Shown one piece after another: positions 53,999-64,000 of a stretch of 64,000 nt of DNA. Within the stretch, counting starts at the first letter, position 1; the number at the start of each line of letters is the position of its first letter. Source of the DNA: Linyphia triangularis (taxonomy: Eukaryota; Arthropoda; Arachnida; Araneae; Linyphiidae); NCBI GenBank assembly GCA_963978545.1, contig OZ021727.1, positions 50,528,487 through 50,592,486 on the forward strand. The letters run 5' to 3'. A model generated the notes under the pieces. It saw only the letters and a program-made list of their open reading frames with translations. It was not told the DNA's origin and searched no databases. Position numbers and translations under genes: made by a program.

Positions 53999-54582
53999 AG
54001 GTGAAACCCCGCATTTTTCATTGAATTAAATATTTGCAAGTATTCTATTGATGCTAAACTTTCAAAAGATATGGATATGTATTCTATGAATATACACAAC
54101 AAAGTATAACACTGTACCTGTTTAATAAAAAAATGCTTTCATTCGCATACATTCAAACACTTTGAAATAACAACCATAAATAAAGTTGCCATCAGATAAA
54201 AAAAAAAACTTTTCAAGTCAACAATAACAACCCAAGAGGTTCAATGCCCTGGCATTGGGAATACCATATCCACCTCAATTAGCATCTAAGTGGAATCACA
54301 ATTAAAATTTTAACTAATTCATTATACTCAGTCATTTACATCATCATTACGCACTAACCGTAATTTTAATGCCCTTCTCATTACTGTACTGTTAATGAAG
54401 GATTATACAAATTAATCTAACTAAAACACTAACCCTTCCACCCCATCCCCTCTTCGAGGGGCGAGGAAAGGAGAGGGGGGGGAATGCGGGGTGTCTAGGG
54501 GGGGAGACGGGGGGGGGGGGGTTCAGGGGTGGAGGGCTCCACTCTGCTCCACCTGTTCCAGAAACGGCAAATCTACCCTACT
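53999..54582 (-). repeat. Polinton right TIR, about 584 bp
   Basis: Inverse of 38,644-39,225, ending CAAATCTACCCTACT. The G-rich part (54,473-54,535) has longer G-runs than the C-runs of the left TIR. Confidence 0.92.
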
Positions 54583-54588
54583 CCCGTT
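54583..54588. other. Polinton target-site duplication, right
   Basis: CCCGTT, identical to 38,638-38,643. Confidence 0.93.
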
Positions 54589-54999
54589 GTCTATCGTTCA
54601 AACCTGTCTTTCTGATATTAATTGCCAATTGCATAAAGAAATGAATAACAGATAAAGGCCAAATTTGCCCATGGCAAAATTGTCCGAAAAGTTATGAATT
54701 ATTAAGTATAATTATACTGCTCACTGCACTTGATCAAGCTAAGCAGTATAAAAATATATTTATTAACTCTTATTAATTATTAAAGTATTACTAGCTAGAC
54801 ATTAATTTAATCAATATTAATTAATAGACGCTAATCGAAATTGTCATTAATATTTAAAATAATACCAATAATCTTGGATGGGGTATCATCTGCTATGTTG
54901 AAACTATGGTAATTGGTTTTCTAAATCGGATCCTGCTCAGAATAGTATTGTCCCTTATTTTGAAATGTTGGAAGTTCTCTTCTTGCTTAAATCCGATCC
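54589..54999. other. Non-coding right flank of the Polinton
   Basis: AT-rich with TTAATTAATA-type runs; no gene recognised. Confidence 0.4.
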
Positions 55000-55570
55000 G
55001 CATATAATCGTGTATTGCAGTATCACCGCACAAAATTTCTTTTTAGCTTCAACTCTCGGTTGAACACATCTGTCTAATGCTTGTGTGTGCGATAAAAATT
55101 TCTGAAATGTTACTATAGGAACCTGCTCTTTTTATGTTTCAGGAAAGCATTGCCACTAATGTTTTCCAAAATATGCATTGTTCGAAATTACACAGTCGGT
55201 AATTTTCTTGACTTGGTCATGGTTTGTCTTAAGGCAATTGCGCCTTAAGAGAGCATTCATTTTCCAATTTTATCGGTACCATCTGTGAACTGTGGTTTTC
55301 TTTTCTCGAACAACCTTGGAACATAACCAGCATCACAAACTTTACGATTATACGAAGCTCATCAGATGTATTTTCGGTACCGATGTATAAACGTAACATA
55401 TCGATGGATAACTGTAATAGTGAAATTTGTCGTCGATAGGCAGCGAGCATGATTGGTTTTGTCAGGGTTTTTCTTTACTAAATTGAGAGCCCGATTGCAA
55501 TCTTTTACAGCAAGGCAAATGCGACATCAGTGGCTGTTCGTGGGCTCCAGCACGTACAGCCGTGGTGCAT
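55000..55570 (-). pseudogene. Transposase-like relic, fragment
   Basis: Minus-strand reading gives HARCLSTTN in one frame, then LRLYIGTENTSDELRIIVKF in another (about 55,330-55,400). This HSRWLTTANRILRLYVGTE-like pattern belongs to a transposon-derived protein family common in arthropod genomes (from memory). A related degenerate copy lies at 62.6-63.9 kb. Frameshifts and stops show it is dead. Confidence 0.45.
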
Positions 55571-58458
55571 TTGAATTTATTTGTTTAAAAGTAAAATCAT
55601 ATATTATACTAATTTTCTTAAATAAAGATTAGAATTGAAAACAAAGATAGATTTTCTACAGTAAGTGGGCAAAACTTCAGTAAATATCAAACCTGTTGCC
55701 TCAACGCACAATTCAGGAGGGGGGGGGGGGACCTTCAAATCAACCCAAACTGGTGATCTTCAAGCGAACTACAGTAACGCCGTATAGAGAGTCGCTCTCT
55801 AGGCCTTGACTGTAGCCAGTTCCTGAAATTACGATGCAGCTGAATCGTTGCTATGGCAACAGTAGCTACTATGAACTTTTTCCTCCACATTTTGAATACA
55901 GCGTTGTCGAGTGATTCAGTCCGAGAGAAATTTTGCAATTTCGGCTACACTTGGAAATTCGAGGAACTAATTGTCGGTGTGAATCGGCGTGGGTGGGCGA
56001 CAGGGACACTTTAAAGAATATTTCAAAACGGAAATGATCTTCGTGAAGTTTACACATGTGTTGTCTTGTAATTTCTTAAGTTAATTATTTTGAAGTATGG
56101 AATACATTATGATTAAGTGTACCCCTTGTTTGCAAGCCATTTTAGAAGAGAAAAAAAAGAGATGGTAAGCGATAACAACTTAAAGAAGATACACCGAAAT
56201 CAAAAACTGTCAATTCATAGAAAAAAAAGAAAAAAAAAAAAGGAAAAAAAAATAGTGAGAGAGAGAATACGTCTCAGCATGGTCATTTAACTTAGTATGT
56301 GCTTTTTTCGGTTATGTGGTATTTTTTATTTACTAAAAAAAATGCTTTATTGACCGTGTTTGATGGTCAGAATTAAAAAGGGAGTTTGGAATAGTGTTGG
56401 ATATGGTGCCATCTGGATAACTACCTGGACCTGATTAACTATCATCAAACGAGCGTTTAAAGTACACGGTGGCTCAATTAAAAGTTTATTAAGTTCTTTA
56501 ACTTTGAATTGATAAGAAGTGCAACTAAAATGCTGGGGGGTTATACCACGTCAAATCGACCAGAAAAAATAGATTTCGACATTCACCCCCTGCGATTTTT
56601 ATGAAATTTAGAGTAAACCTTTTTTTTTATGATTATTAGGAGTTCCTGCTGGTTGCAATTTTATAGCATTTTAAAATTCATGAATGTGTCAAATTTTGGA
56701 TTCCTGAAATTTTCGAAAAAAGAGGTACGTGTCCGAGAAATATTTTTTTCTCAATAACTACTGATGATGAACTTTATGAATTTTTTATTGCAATTCAATA
56801 AAACGTTGCGAAATTCAGAAAAAAAGTATTATTGCACCAAGTTAGTATAAAATTTCACAAAACATTATCAAATTGTTCATACGGGATTTAAAAAAAAACC
56901 CGCATGTTTTTTGTACTAAAAAATAGAAGGGGGGGGGGGGGAAAGAAAAAAAAAAAAACCTGAAAGTGGGTCTTTCAGGAACCATTTTTTAAAATACATG
57001 AACATTATTGCAAGAATATATATTATGTTTTTAGAAAATAAAATTAATGTTTCGGCCTTGTTGCAGTACAAAATTTCACTTTTGCCAATTTTCTGGGGAA
57101 AAAACGTGTTTTCTAAAATTTAAATTTGAAGCATACGAATATCACTAAATTTAAAGATGTTAAAAATGAAAATGACAGTGAATACACGTACTATATGCGT
57201 GAAAAAAAATAAGAGATTTCTCATCTTTTTATTTAAAATTAGCAAATTTGTCTTAGTAAGGTTTCGATCTTATGAATCTAACTATTCATATTAAGGATAT
57301 ATAGAAAAATAAATCTGATCTATTCAAAAGCAATAAAGCATTAAATTTATTGCGGGAAATTTTACTTTTTTAAGTGTAAAATATAATGATATTTTTCACT
57401 AATGGTTGGAATTTTGTATTTTTGTTAATATTGTTTGAAAAATTTCATAACCTGAGTACTAAAATTTCTGCATGCTCTTGTGATCCATGAAATCCAAATG
57501 AGATTTTGCGATTCATCACTGTGCGTCATGAATTAATAGTTCTTTCAAGAATTTTTTAAACCTGTTAATTAAATTTAAAAATTAAATAACTCATAAAAAC
57601 AGAGTTTTAAAAAAATCCTTTATATGCATTGTAACTTTTTATACTCATTAATACAGCGCCGATATCAAAAACATTTCTATCAGCAAAATGGGCGGAAGAA
57701 TACGTTTTAAACTTTATTTATTAAAAATGAACATGAATTTATGCTCTAACATCCAAATATCATTTATTTATTCTGATAAAAGTAATTTTACTACTTATTT
57801 ATTAAAAAGAATTTGGCAACAGTTCTGACGAACAAAATTTTTGGCTTTTCAACAATGGTCGGTTAAATGCTAGCCAAAGCGCGATTGGATGACGACCAGT
57901 TGATTTATTAGTATTCCGTTAAAGCGATCTTTTTGTGACAGTGACAGCCCCAAAATTTGATAGAATACATTGTTATTAACATCGAACCTATCTGCCAAGT
58001 TTCAGCCCGATTAGATGACGATAAGGGGGTTAATTAGGCGTCCCCAGATTTACCTCCTATCGACAAAATCGAAGTTAATATAACGGATTTAAAAAAAGTA
58101 AGTTTTGTGTTTTAATTTTTTATAAATGTGTGAGGATTTTGTGTGCCTATACCAATAAACAAGCCATGTGTGGAGAATAACTTTTGAGTTGGTGAGGATA
58201 TTTATTACTTTCAAGGGAGGGGAGTAGGTGGACAAAAATATATTTTTTACTCTAAAACTAAGTATCTATTGCGTTCATTTAAGTTTCATTGATTGAGTAT
58301 GAAAAACACGAAGTGAAACCCAAACCACAAATCAGTTAATTGATGAATGCTACATTGAATTGCAAAGAGACAGAGCTTCATAGATTGCAGAAGCCTCTTC
58401 TCTAATAAGGGCTCTGTCTACTTTGTATTTATTATTATTATTATTATTACTATTTTTA
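55571..58458. other. Long AT-rich non-coding stretch
   Basis: G-runs near 55,720 and 56,930, a purine-rich tract near 56,150-56,265 and a (TTA)n run near 58,430-58,450. The short frames have no recognised family. No tRNA or rRNA was seen. Confidence 0.45.
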
Positions 58459-59017
58459 AGTTTATACATATAAAACTTGTTAGGCTTAACAAAAACATTC
58501 GTAAATTAGAAAAAAAATTAATTATTATTGATTTTAACCACTTTTTTTAGTGTGAAAATGCCATGTAAACATAAATCTCAAAAGGTTGTGCTGTTGAAAA
58601 AATCTCAGAAACTACTGAAATCACCCTTATGAAATTTTAACCTTATATTCTGTACACATATCGCTATATCCTGTACCAGAATTATGGCAAAATTTTAATT
58701 TTTGCTATTTTTTTTTTTGGCAAAAAACATACAAAAAAAAACAAAAAAAACCCACACGTTTTCAATTTTTTTTTGTCCGTCATTTTGTTATTTTTGCATA
58801 TAAATTAATATGAGAGGTACTGGATCTAGCCACTGTCACACTAAACCTAAAACCATTCATTTTTTTTTGTTTCAGATGGGCCGTTGTTGAGAATTTTTCA
58901 ACAGCGCACATTTTCCTACTTTTTGAGGACTCCTGTTTACCTGGCATTTTCGCACTTTTTTGTTTGTAATATACGAATGTTTTTGTTAAGCCTAACAAGG
59001 TTTATATCAATAAACAT
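58459..59017. mobile_element. Inverted-repeat element, about 0.56 kb
   Basis: The left arm contains CTTGTTAGGCTTAACAAAAA CATTCG (58,476-58,500) and the right arm its complement at about 58,973-58,999. The arms extend about 160 bp with further matches (AAAATGCCATGTAAACA against TGTTTACCTGGCATTTT). A non-autonomous DNA element or foldback; non-coding. Confidence 0.65.
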
Positions 59018-59207
59018 AACAGTATTCTTAAAAAAATCAATAGAAATAGCGTTTTTTTTTCATGCATGCAAAGTAGACAGAGCATTTAAATTGACTACAT
59101 ATAGCTTTTATCTCCAAAATTTAAAATTACAAATGTTATTTGATTGGAAATAAAAGTTAGTTTTCTAGACTGGCCTTGAATTTAATTGTCAAAGCTGGGG
59201 AACGCTC

Positions 59208-59796
59208 TTGGTCACTTCATGGTCGCTTCCAACTAGATGTCGCCACTGTGCAGCTGAGCATCGTTCAAGCGACTGCCCGACCAAGGATGGTCCCAAACGC
59301 TGCTGCAATTGCAACCAGGAGCATTGCAGTAGCTCACACATTTGCCCTGCTCGCAGAAATTTACTATCAAGAGGTAGAGAAGGCCCATTGGTCAAGAGGG
59401 CGACTATTCCTTCTTCTATCTCTTCTCTCAAGCAGGTGCAACTCAGCAGGTTTCTCCTTTCTGCCAAGACCCCTGCAACTTGCTAAGCTCAAGAAGCCTA
59501 CCTATGTAGAAGTTGCTTCGCAAACCAACCTTTTGGACAAACCAGTGGAGAAAGTATCCTCTTGTTCCAAAGGAACCATGACTATCATCAAATCTCACTC
59601 TTTTGTAGACGAAGTTCGAGCTGCTGATGCATTATTCCAATCTTTCGATACTGTGGTTTCTTACTACAAATGCATGGAAGATTTCCTTTTCAATGCTAAA
59701 TTGCTTAAATTCACGGATCCCATCTTGGAACTCAGTGATAAATTCCCACATCTCCTATCTGACAGATTCAAGGCGAAACTGTCAACTACTGCTTAG
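59208..59796 (+). pseudogene. LINE ORF1 relic (zinc knuckles and C-terminal region)
   Basis: One frame has CRHCAAEHRSSDCP and CCNCNQEHCSSSHICPARRN, consecutive Cys/His knuckles as found in ORF1 of Jockey/CR1-type LINEs. A different frame then continues to KKPTYVEVASQTN, SFDTVVSYYKCMEDFLFN and a stop at 59,796. The change of frame near 59,380-59,470 shows decay. No reverse-transcriptase ORF2 was recognised downstream. Confidence 0.6.
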
Positions 59797-62600
59797 CTCC
59801 ACCCACCTGCCATCGGATGCTAAGTGAGCCAGCTTTCTTCTTTTAGTCGATCGCTGGGCGATTTGTTTACGTTTTTACTATGTCAACTAGATCAGACTTA
59901 ACTGCTACGTTTTGCCTATTCAGGCCCATTTCGATAAGTGGAACAGTGCCCTCGGGCTGGACCTACTAAAAAAATCCAATATTATTGTATAGTATAGTGG
60001 CCTTGAAACGTGCCCCCTCCCTTGAATTATTTGAAATAAGTTGTCGTAGTCTTAACTTTATCGTGATTGTATTTGAAGGATGGTAATTTCTGGAGTTTTG
60101 TAGAAGGTAAAGAGGAAGAACTTGGCGCGAGTGAACCATCATTAGTAGAATAATCGCGTCTAATCAATAGAGTGATCATATAACCTTCGAAGGCAACGAT
60201 CGTACACTTCTACAGGGTGGTTAAAATTAAAATGACGATGCTCAGAGTCTTGTAGCTCCAATTTCTACTGAAGGAATCTGAATAAAATTTTAAGTACATG
60301 TTATGTAGATCATGCGCCGAGGTTTCCGCGAAAAATGGTTTGAAATGTTTCCAATAGATGGCACTGTGCTGCTAAAATCTTATACAAATGAGTAATTTCA
60401 CTTTAAAAGCGATACATACGGTTCGAAACCGGTGTCGTGTTGTTTTTAGAAATTAATGAAGAGGACCTATTAATCTTTTTAGACATCAAAACCCAAAATT
60501 AAATAAACCTATAAACACTTTACTACTAAAACATTCTCCTTAAGTAAAGTACCTCCTAAAAGAATTCCCCACAATTACCAAAAATAATTTAATTTATTAT
60601 TTAAAAACACATCTCAAAGAGAATACATAACAATTAGGTATTGAAAATAATGACACCTATTCAATAAAGTGAATATCACTAAGTAATTAGCATTTAAAAA
60701 CTCATCTCAAAGAGAATACATAACAATTAGGTTTTGAAAATAATGACACACCTATTCAATAAAGTGAATATCACAAAGTAATTAGTATTTAAATATAATG
60801 ACAAAAAATATTGTCAAAATGGTTAAAGAGTTGCTTTCTGTCCCCCGAGAGGTTTCTTTCCAAAAATTTTAACTATCAATAAAAAAAAATATATAAACCC
60901 GAAATTAATTCTTATTGGAAGAGAGATCTGGCCAATAAATAAAAAACAAAATGTTCAAGAAAATACAAAATCAGTACACAGCTCTGCTCGGGAGATGCAG
61001 AGCTACTTGAAAGGAACTCCAGTTCCTTAGGAACCGAGAGGACGCTGCCATCTTGCGAATGGGGGATGATGGAAGGTCTGGGCTTGGCGGTTAATCAGGA
61101 AAGACAGAAGAATTCCATCATTTGAAACTGTTGGGTGCAGATCACGGGACAAGGCTTGAGTTGGTAAAATACAGGAAGGCTCAGCTGGGCTTTTCTGGAT
61201 GGTTGAGATGAAGGAGCCTTCTCTGGGGTGGGCTTTCGGGAAACACCCCGGAAGGGACGCGGACATCATGGGGATGAAGAAAAATAAGGTGGCCACTGAG
61301 CTTAAGTGTCTGGAGGAGACACTGACTTCTTGGGGATGAAGAAGAATAAGGTGGCCGGTGAGTTTAAGTGTCTAGAGGGGACGATCCCCGAAAAATGGTG
61401 GACTTCTGGGCATTTCTTTCCCGAGAGGACACCTCTCCCTGACGCATGTTTGACACGGCAGCATTCCTTCGCGTTACCCTCGACTGGTCTCGTTAACGGT
61501 ACGCCCTTCTTCGTCGCGAGACTACGGAAGAGTGAACTCGAGCGGAGATGCTTCCCCCCCAGCTCGGCGATAGCTCGCCCAATCAGAAGTCAGGAAAGTA
61601 ACGAAAATGGGTAATGTCATCGGCGGAAGCATCGTGGTTCGATTCAAAACTTAGTCGATTCGGCCCATAGGCCTACCTATTGTGGCGGGGTACTACACGA
61701 CGTCTCTCCAAACCGTTGAAAAAAGATAAGGAAATGGCTAACCGCGAATTCTTAAAAAATACAAACCTCCCGATGAACAAAAATCAACTCAATCACCCTC
61801 ACCTTGATTGCATCATGAAAAATAAAAACGCTAACACTTCAGCACACCTGTAACACGTTCAAGCACCGAAAAAATAATTAAATACGATGTTTTAAAGGAA
61901 TAAAACGAAGTAAACAAAAACTTGGAAATTAATATTGGAATGAAAATTAAATGGTTTGGTTGTGTAAAGAGTGAAGCACGTGGGAAAAGATATAATTTTT
62001 AGTGGGGAAAAATAGAATAGGATCGCAATTCTAAGGTGAAATAAATCTAGAACTGAATTAAGAAATGAATTTTAAGTCTTAGAACTGAATTAAGAAATGA
62101 ATAAATGAATTTTAAATCATAACACCGGTCGTCTGGATGTTGCACCTGGAAGAGGACGAAACTTGTAACCGAGTCGGCGAAACTAGAGCCTAATAAGTAT
62201 ATTTCTTCATCAGCTCTGTCTCAAACTGTACATTTCAGAATCAATCACGACAGAGACCCCTTCTACGTCACAATTAGCAGGAATTATGGAAAAAAAAATA
62301 AAAAAAATGCAGGAATTGTCCATTATTTCGCTTCAGATGCGCAAGCATGCGCCTGAATTGCTCAAGCCAACTGGTGGCTATCAATAGATTCGATCTCAAC
62401 TAAATATTGAATTTATGTGGAGAGTTAAACATTAGAAAAACCACGAACTCTTTAATTTATACAGTCCATTTATCACATTTCTATCGAACTAGACACAGAG
62501 ATCATAATATTAAGGTTTTGCAAGCATATACATTTATAAACCATCGACATGCGACATCGAAAAGCTGCGAAAGGAAAATGCTAAAGTCAGAAAGGATTTA
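59797..62600. other. Non-coding stretch with a GC-richer core
   Basis: It contains a two-copy direct repeat near 60,600-60,790 (93-bp period) and a GC-richer part at 61.0-61.7 kb with a 64-bp-spaced direct repeat (GGGGATGAAGAARAATAAGG at 61,270 and 61,334). Plus-strand frames there are short. TGTGGCGGGGTACTACACGA near 61,680 could belong to an LTR end, but no partner was found. Confidence 0.4.
60600..60790. repeat. Two-copy direct repeat, about 93-bp period
   Basis: TTTAAAAACWCATCTCAAAG, AGAATACATAACAATTAGGT and AATAAAGTGAATATCAC occur twice in order. Confidence 0.85.
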
Positions 62601-62619
62601 AAATTTCTAGCTTAAAATG

Positions 62620-63870
62620 AAGCTCAGGCATTACAGTTGAAGGAGCTGTATTTGGATAGTCGTAAAGATAGTAGATACTAAAAGTTTCACGAAATACAAA
62701 AGAGGAACATTTGTCTCTTATTGAAGAACAAGGTTCACGTTACAATACTCATTTACGTTCATCATTTGGCAATGTAAAACATATTATCGCGACAGTTATC
62801 AGATATGTTGAGGGGCTCACAATAGATCTTTCTCAGCTTCTGGCAATTGGCTGCGACGTCATATTTCTTATTAGGGGAAGGATGCCCGGTGTAAATCGGT
62901 ATTTGGAATTGAATCTTGGTAAACCTCTGCAGTAGATAATAAGTCTCCAGCATTTTAATGAACTAACTCTGAAGCATCTGTTTGAAAAGTTGGATGGGCA
63001 AACAAATTATTCAAAATCCTATTCTTGTAATATTGGAAAAGAGCCTTACATGTGAAACTTTGGCTGTAACAACTTTCGAAATTAGTGACGGCGAGACGTG
63101 ACTTGAGCAAGGATCAAATGTACTTACTAGAAATATTTAAAGCGGTGTGATAGCGAAAGCGTTCATGGTCCATTATTACATTCACGCTATATGATTACAG
63201 AGTTCTATGACTATATGTTAGTTCTCCAGATCCTTCTTTGAAGTTTAAACAGATTTACACTCCAAACTGGTTTAATATGAAGTCTAAACTCTCTCTGAAA
63301 GGTGCAGCTAATCATCTTTGGAATACTATTTCTAGGTTCAGGTATTTTTGTCAAGACTTCAAGGACGTCGTTGATGCAGTAATTTGTCGAAATTCGTTCT
63401 TTATCCTGAGTATCGTGCTGGGCTGTGTATGTTGAAGGATGAAAGACCACACACTAAAAAAAATATCTGCGCAACGTATAATTAAGTCAAGAGAGTCATC
63501 CTCCAATGTAATGTCAGTACGTGCATTTCTCTCACCGAAACTGAATTTTGAAGCTGCTGACTATACAGACATGATTGACTGGTGATCAATTACTATTACT
63601 TCTCCACTAATTCTTCGGGATGTATCTTCTACAGTATTAAGTTCCTTTGTACGTGATAAAAAAATCCAGATTGGGACTTCGCTCAATGTTCGCATTTTCC
63701 ATGTCACACAGGCAGTTGAATGGTGTGTCAAGTAAGTGACAAAAGCATCCGCTATGGTTTATGGGTTTCAAAGTAGAGACGCGTTCATTAGATCTACATT
63801 ATTTTCCGGTTCAATTATGTCTGAATACGAGGCATTTTTCAAGCTTCTTCTTGCTTATAAGTATAAGTAA
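62620..63870 (+). pseudogene. Transposase-like relic, several fragments
   Basis: A broken plus-strand reading includes LELNLGKPLQ followed by a stop, ELTLKHLFEKLDGQTNYSKS, GAANHLWNTISRFRYFCQDF, KDVVDAVICRN, KLNFEAADYTDMID and finally TQAVEWCVK...VTKASAMVYGFQSRDAFI. The order matches, as I recall it, an unnamed transposon-derived protein abundant in arthropods, whose TQAVERxVKLVTEAS segment resembles the last acidic motif of an RNase H-type transposase. Many stops and frameshifts are present. The fragment at 55.0-55.6 kb seems to belong to the same family. Confidence 0.5.
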
Positions 63871-64000
63871 AATTTTGGTATTGGCATGCCATAACATTCT
63901 GTGGATACAATATTCTTTACGAATATTATATTAATATAGCCAGGACTTAGCAATTATTTAATTTTCAGGCAATATAAAGCAATTGTAAAATATTAACGAG
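63871..64000. other. Terminal non-coding stretch
   Basis: AT-rich, no signal. Confidence 0.4.

Larger units (their letters stand above)
38644..54582. mobile_element. Complete Polinton/Maverick element (15,939 bp)
   Basis: TIRs of about 580 bp begin AGTAGGGTAGATTTG, and a perfect 6-bp duplication flanks them. The element carries protein-primed DNA polymerase B, A32-like packaging ATPase, adenain-like protease, retroviral-type integrase with chromodomain, hexon-like and penton-like capsid proteins and a pVI-like protein, the full set of Polinton hallmarks. Genes are in two convergent blocks (plus 40.8-47.8 kb; minus 53.6-48.2 kb). All recognised frames are open with no internal stop. Length and gene content are normal for a complete element. 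Polintons have both transposon and virus (adintovirus) character; which one this is cannot be told here. Confidence 0.96.

Noticed and set aside
61306..61614. 102-codon plus-strand frame in the GC-richer zone
   Set aside because: It spans a 64-bp direct repeat, has no family match I can name and no splice context.

Overview
This is an AT-rich eukaryotic (nuclear) window. Introns, degenerate transposons of several classes, tRNA-derived SINEs, Tc1, Helitron and Ty3/Gypsy relics, and above all a complete 15.9-kb Polinton/Maverick point to an arthropod. An arachnid such as a spider seems most likely, but that is inference from the repeat style; nothing in the sequence fixes the species. No conserved multi-exon host gene is recognisable. 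The only candidate host gene is a short two-exon reading frame near 12.0-12.8 kb (minus strand).

Layout. 0.5-1.5 kb: a promoter-like block with an E-box, paired CCAAT boxes, five tandem units carrying paired TGACGTCA palindromes, and three CTTCCGG motifs. 2-8 kb: degenerate tandem arrays, two arranged head-to-head (4.0-5.3 and 6.25-7.7 kb), and two SINEs with target-site duplications (TSDs). 8.6-11.9 kb: a dispersed repeat split by TA runs and a 2.3-kb TIR DNA transposon with a broken coding region. 13.5-15.3 kb: a Helitron helicase relic (minus) interrupted by a second SINE family and a MITE. 15.87-19.60 kb: a Ty3/Gypsy element in an abnormal, circularly permuted form, with 50-bp inverted U3 ends and a 4-bp TSD. 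20.4-23.4 kb: a TTAA-flanked hairpin, a MITE and a Tc1 element with one amber codon. 23.8-27.8 kb: an internally deleted second Gypsy element (minus) with two LTRs and a SINE inside its protease. 31.1-35.7 kb: a foldback-type element whose arms are in-frame 141-bp tandem repeats.

38,644-54,582: the Polinton. It has TIRs of about 580 bp and a perfect 6-bp TSD (CCCGTT). Plus strand: protein-primed DNA polymerase B with a spliced 5' leader and C2H2 fingers, the packaging ATPase and three small conserved-looking proteins. Minus strand: a PC4-like DNA-binding protein, a chromodomain integrase, penton-like and hexon-like capsid proteins, a pVI-like basic protein and an adenain-like protease. The two gene blocks converge near 48 kb. 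All recognised frames are open, so this copy looks recent and possibly functional: PolB replicates, integrase inserts, and ATPase, protease and capsid proteins would build a particle.

54.6-64 kb: mostly non-coding, AT-rich sequence with transposase-like relics (55.0-55.6 kb minus; 62.6-63.9 kb plus), a 0.55-kb inverted-repeat element and a LINE ORF1 relic (59.2-59.8 kb).
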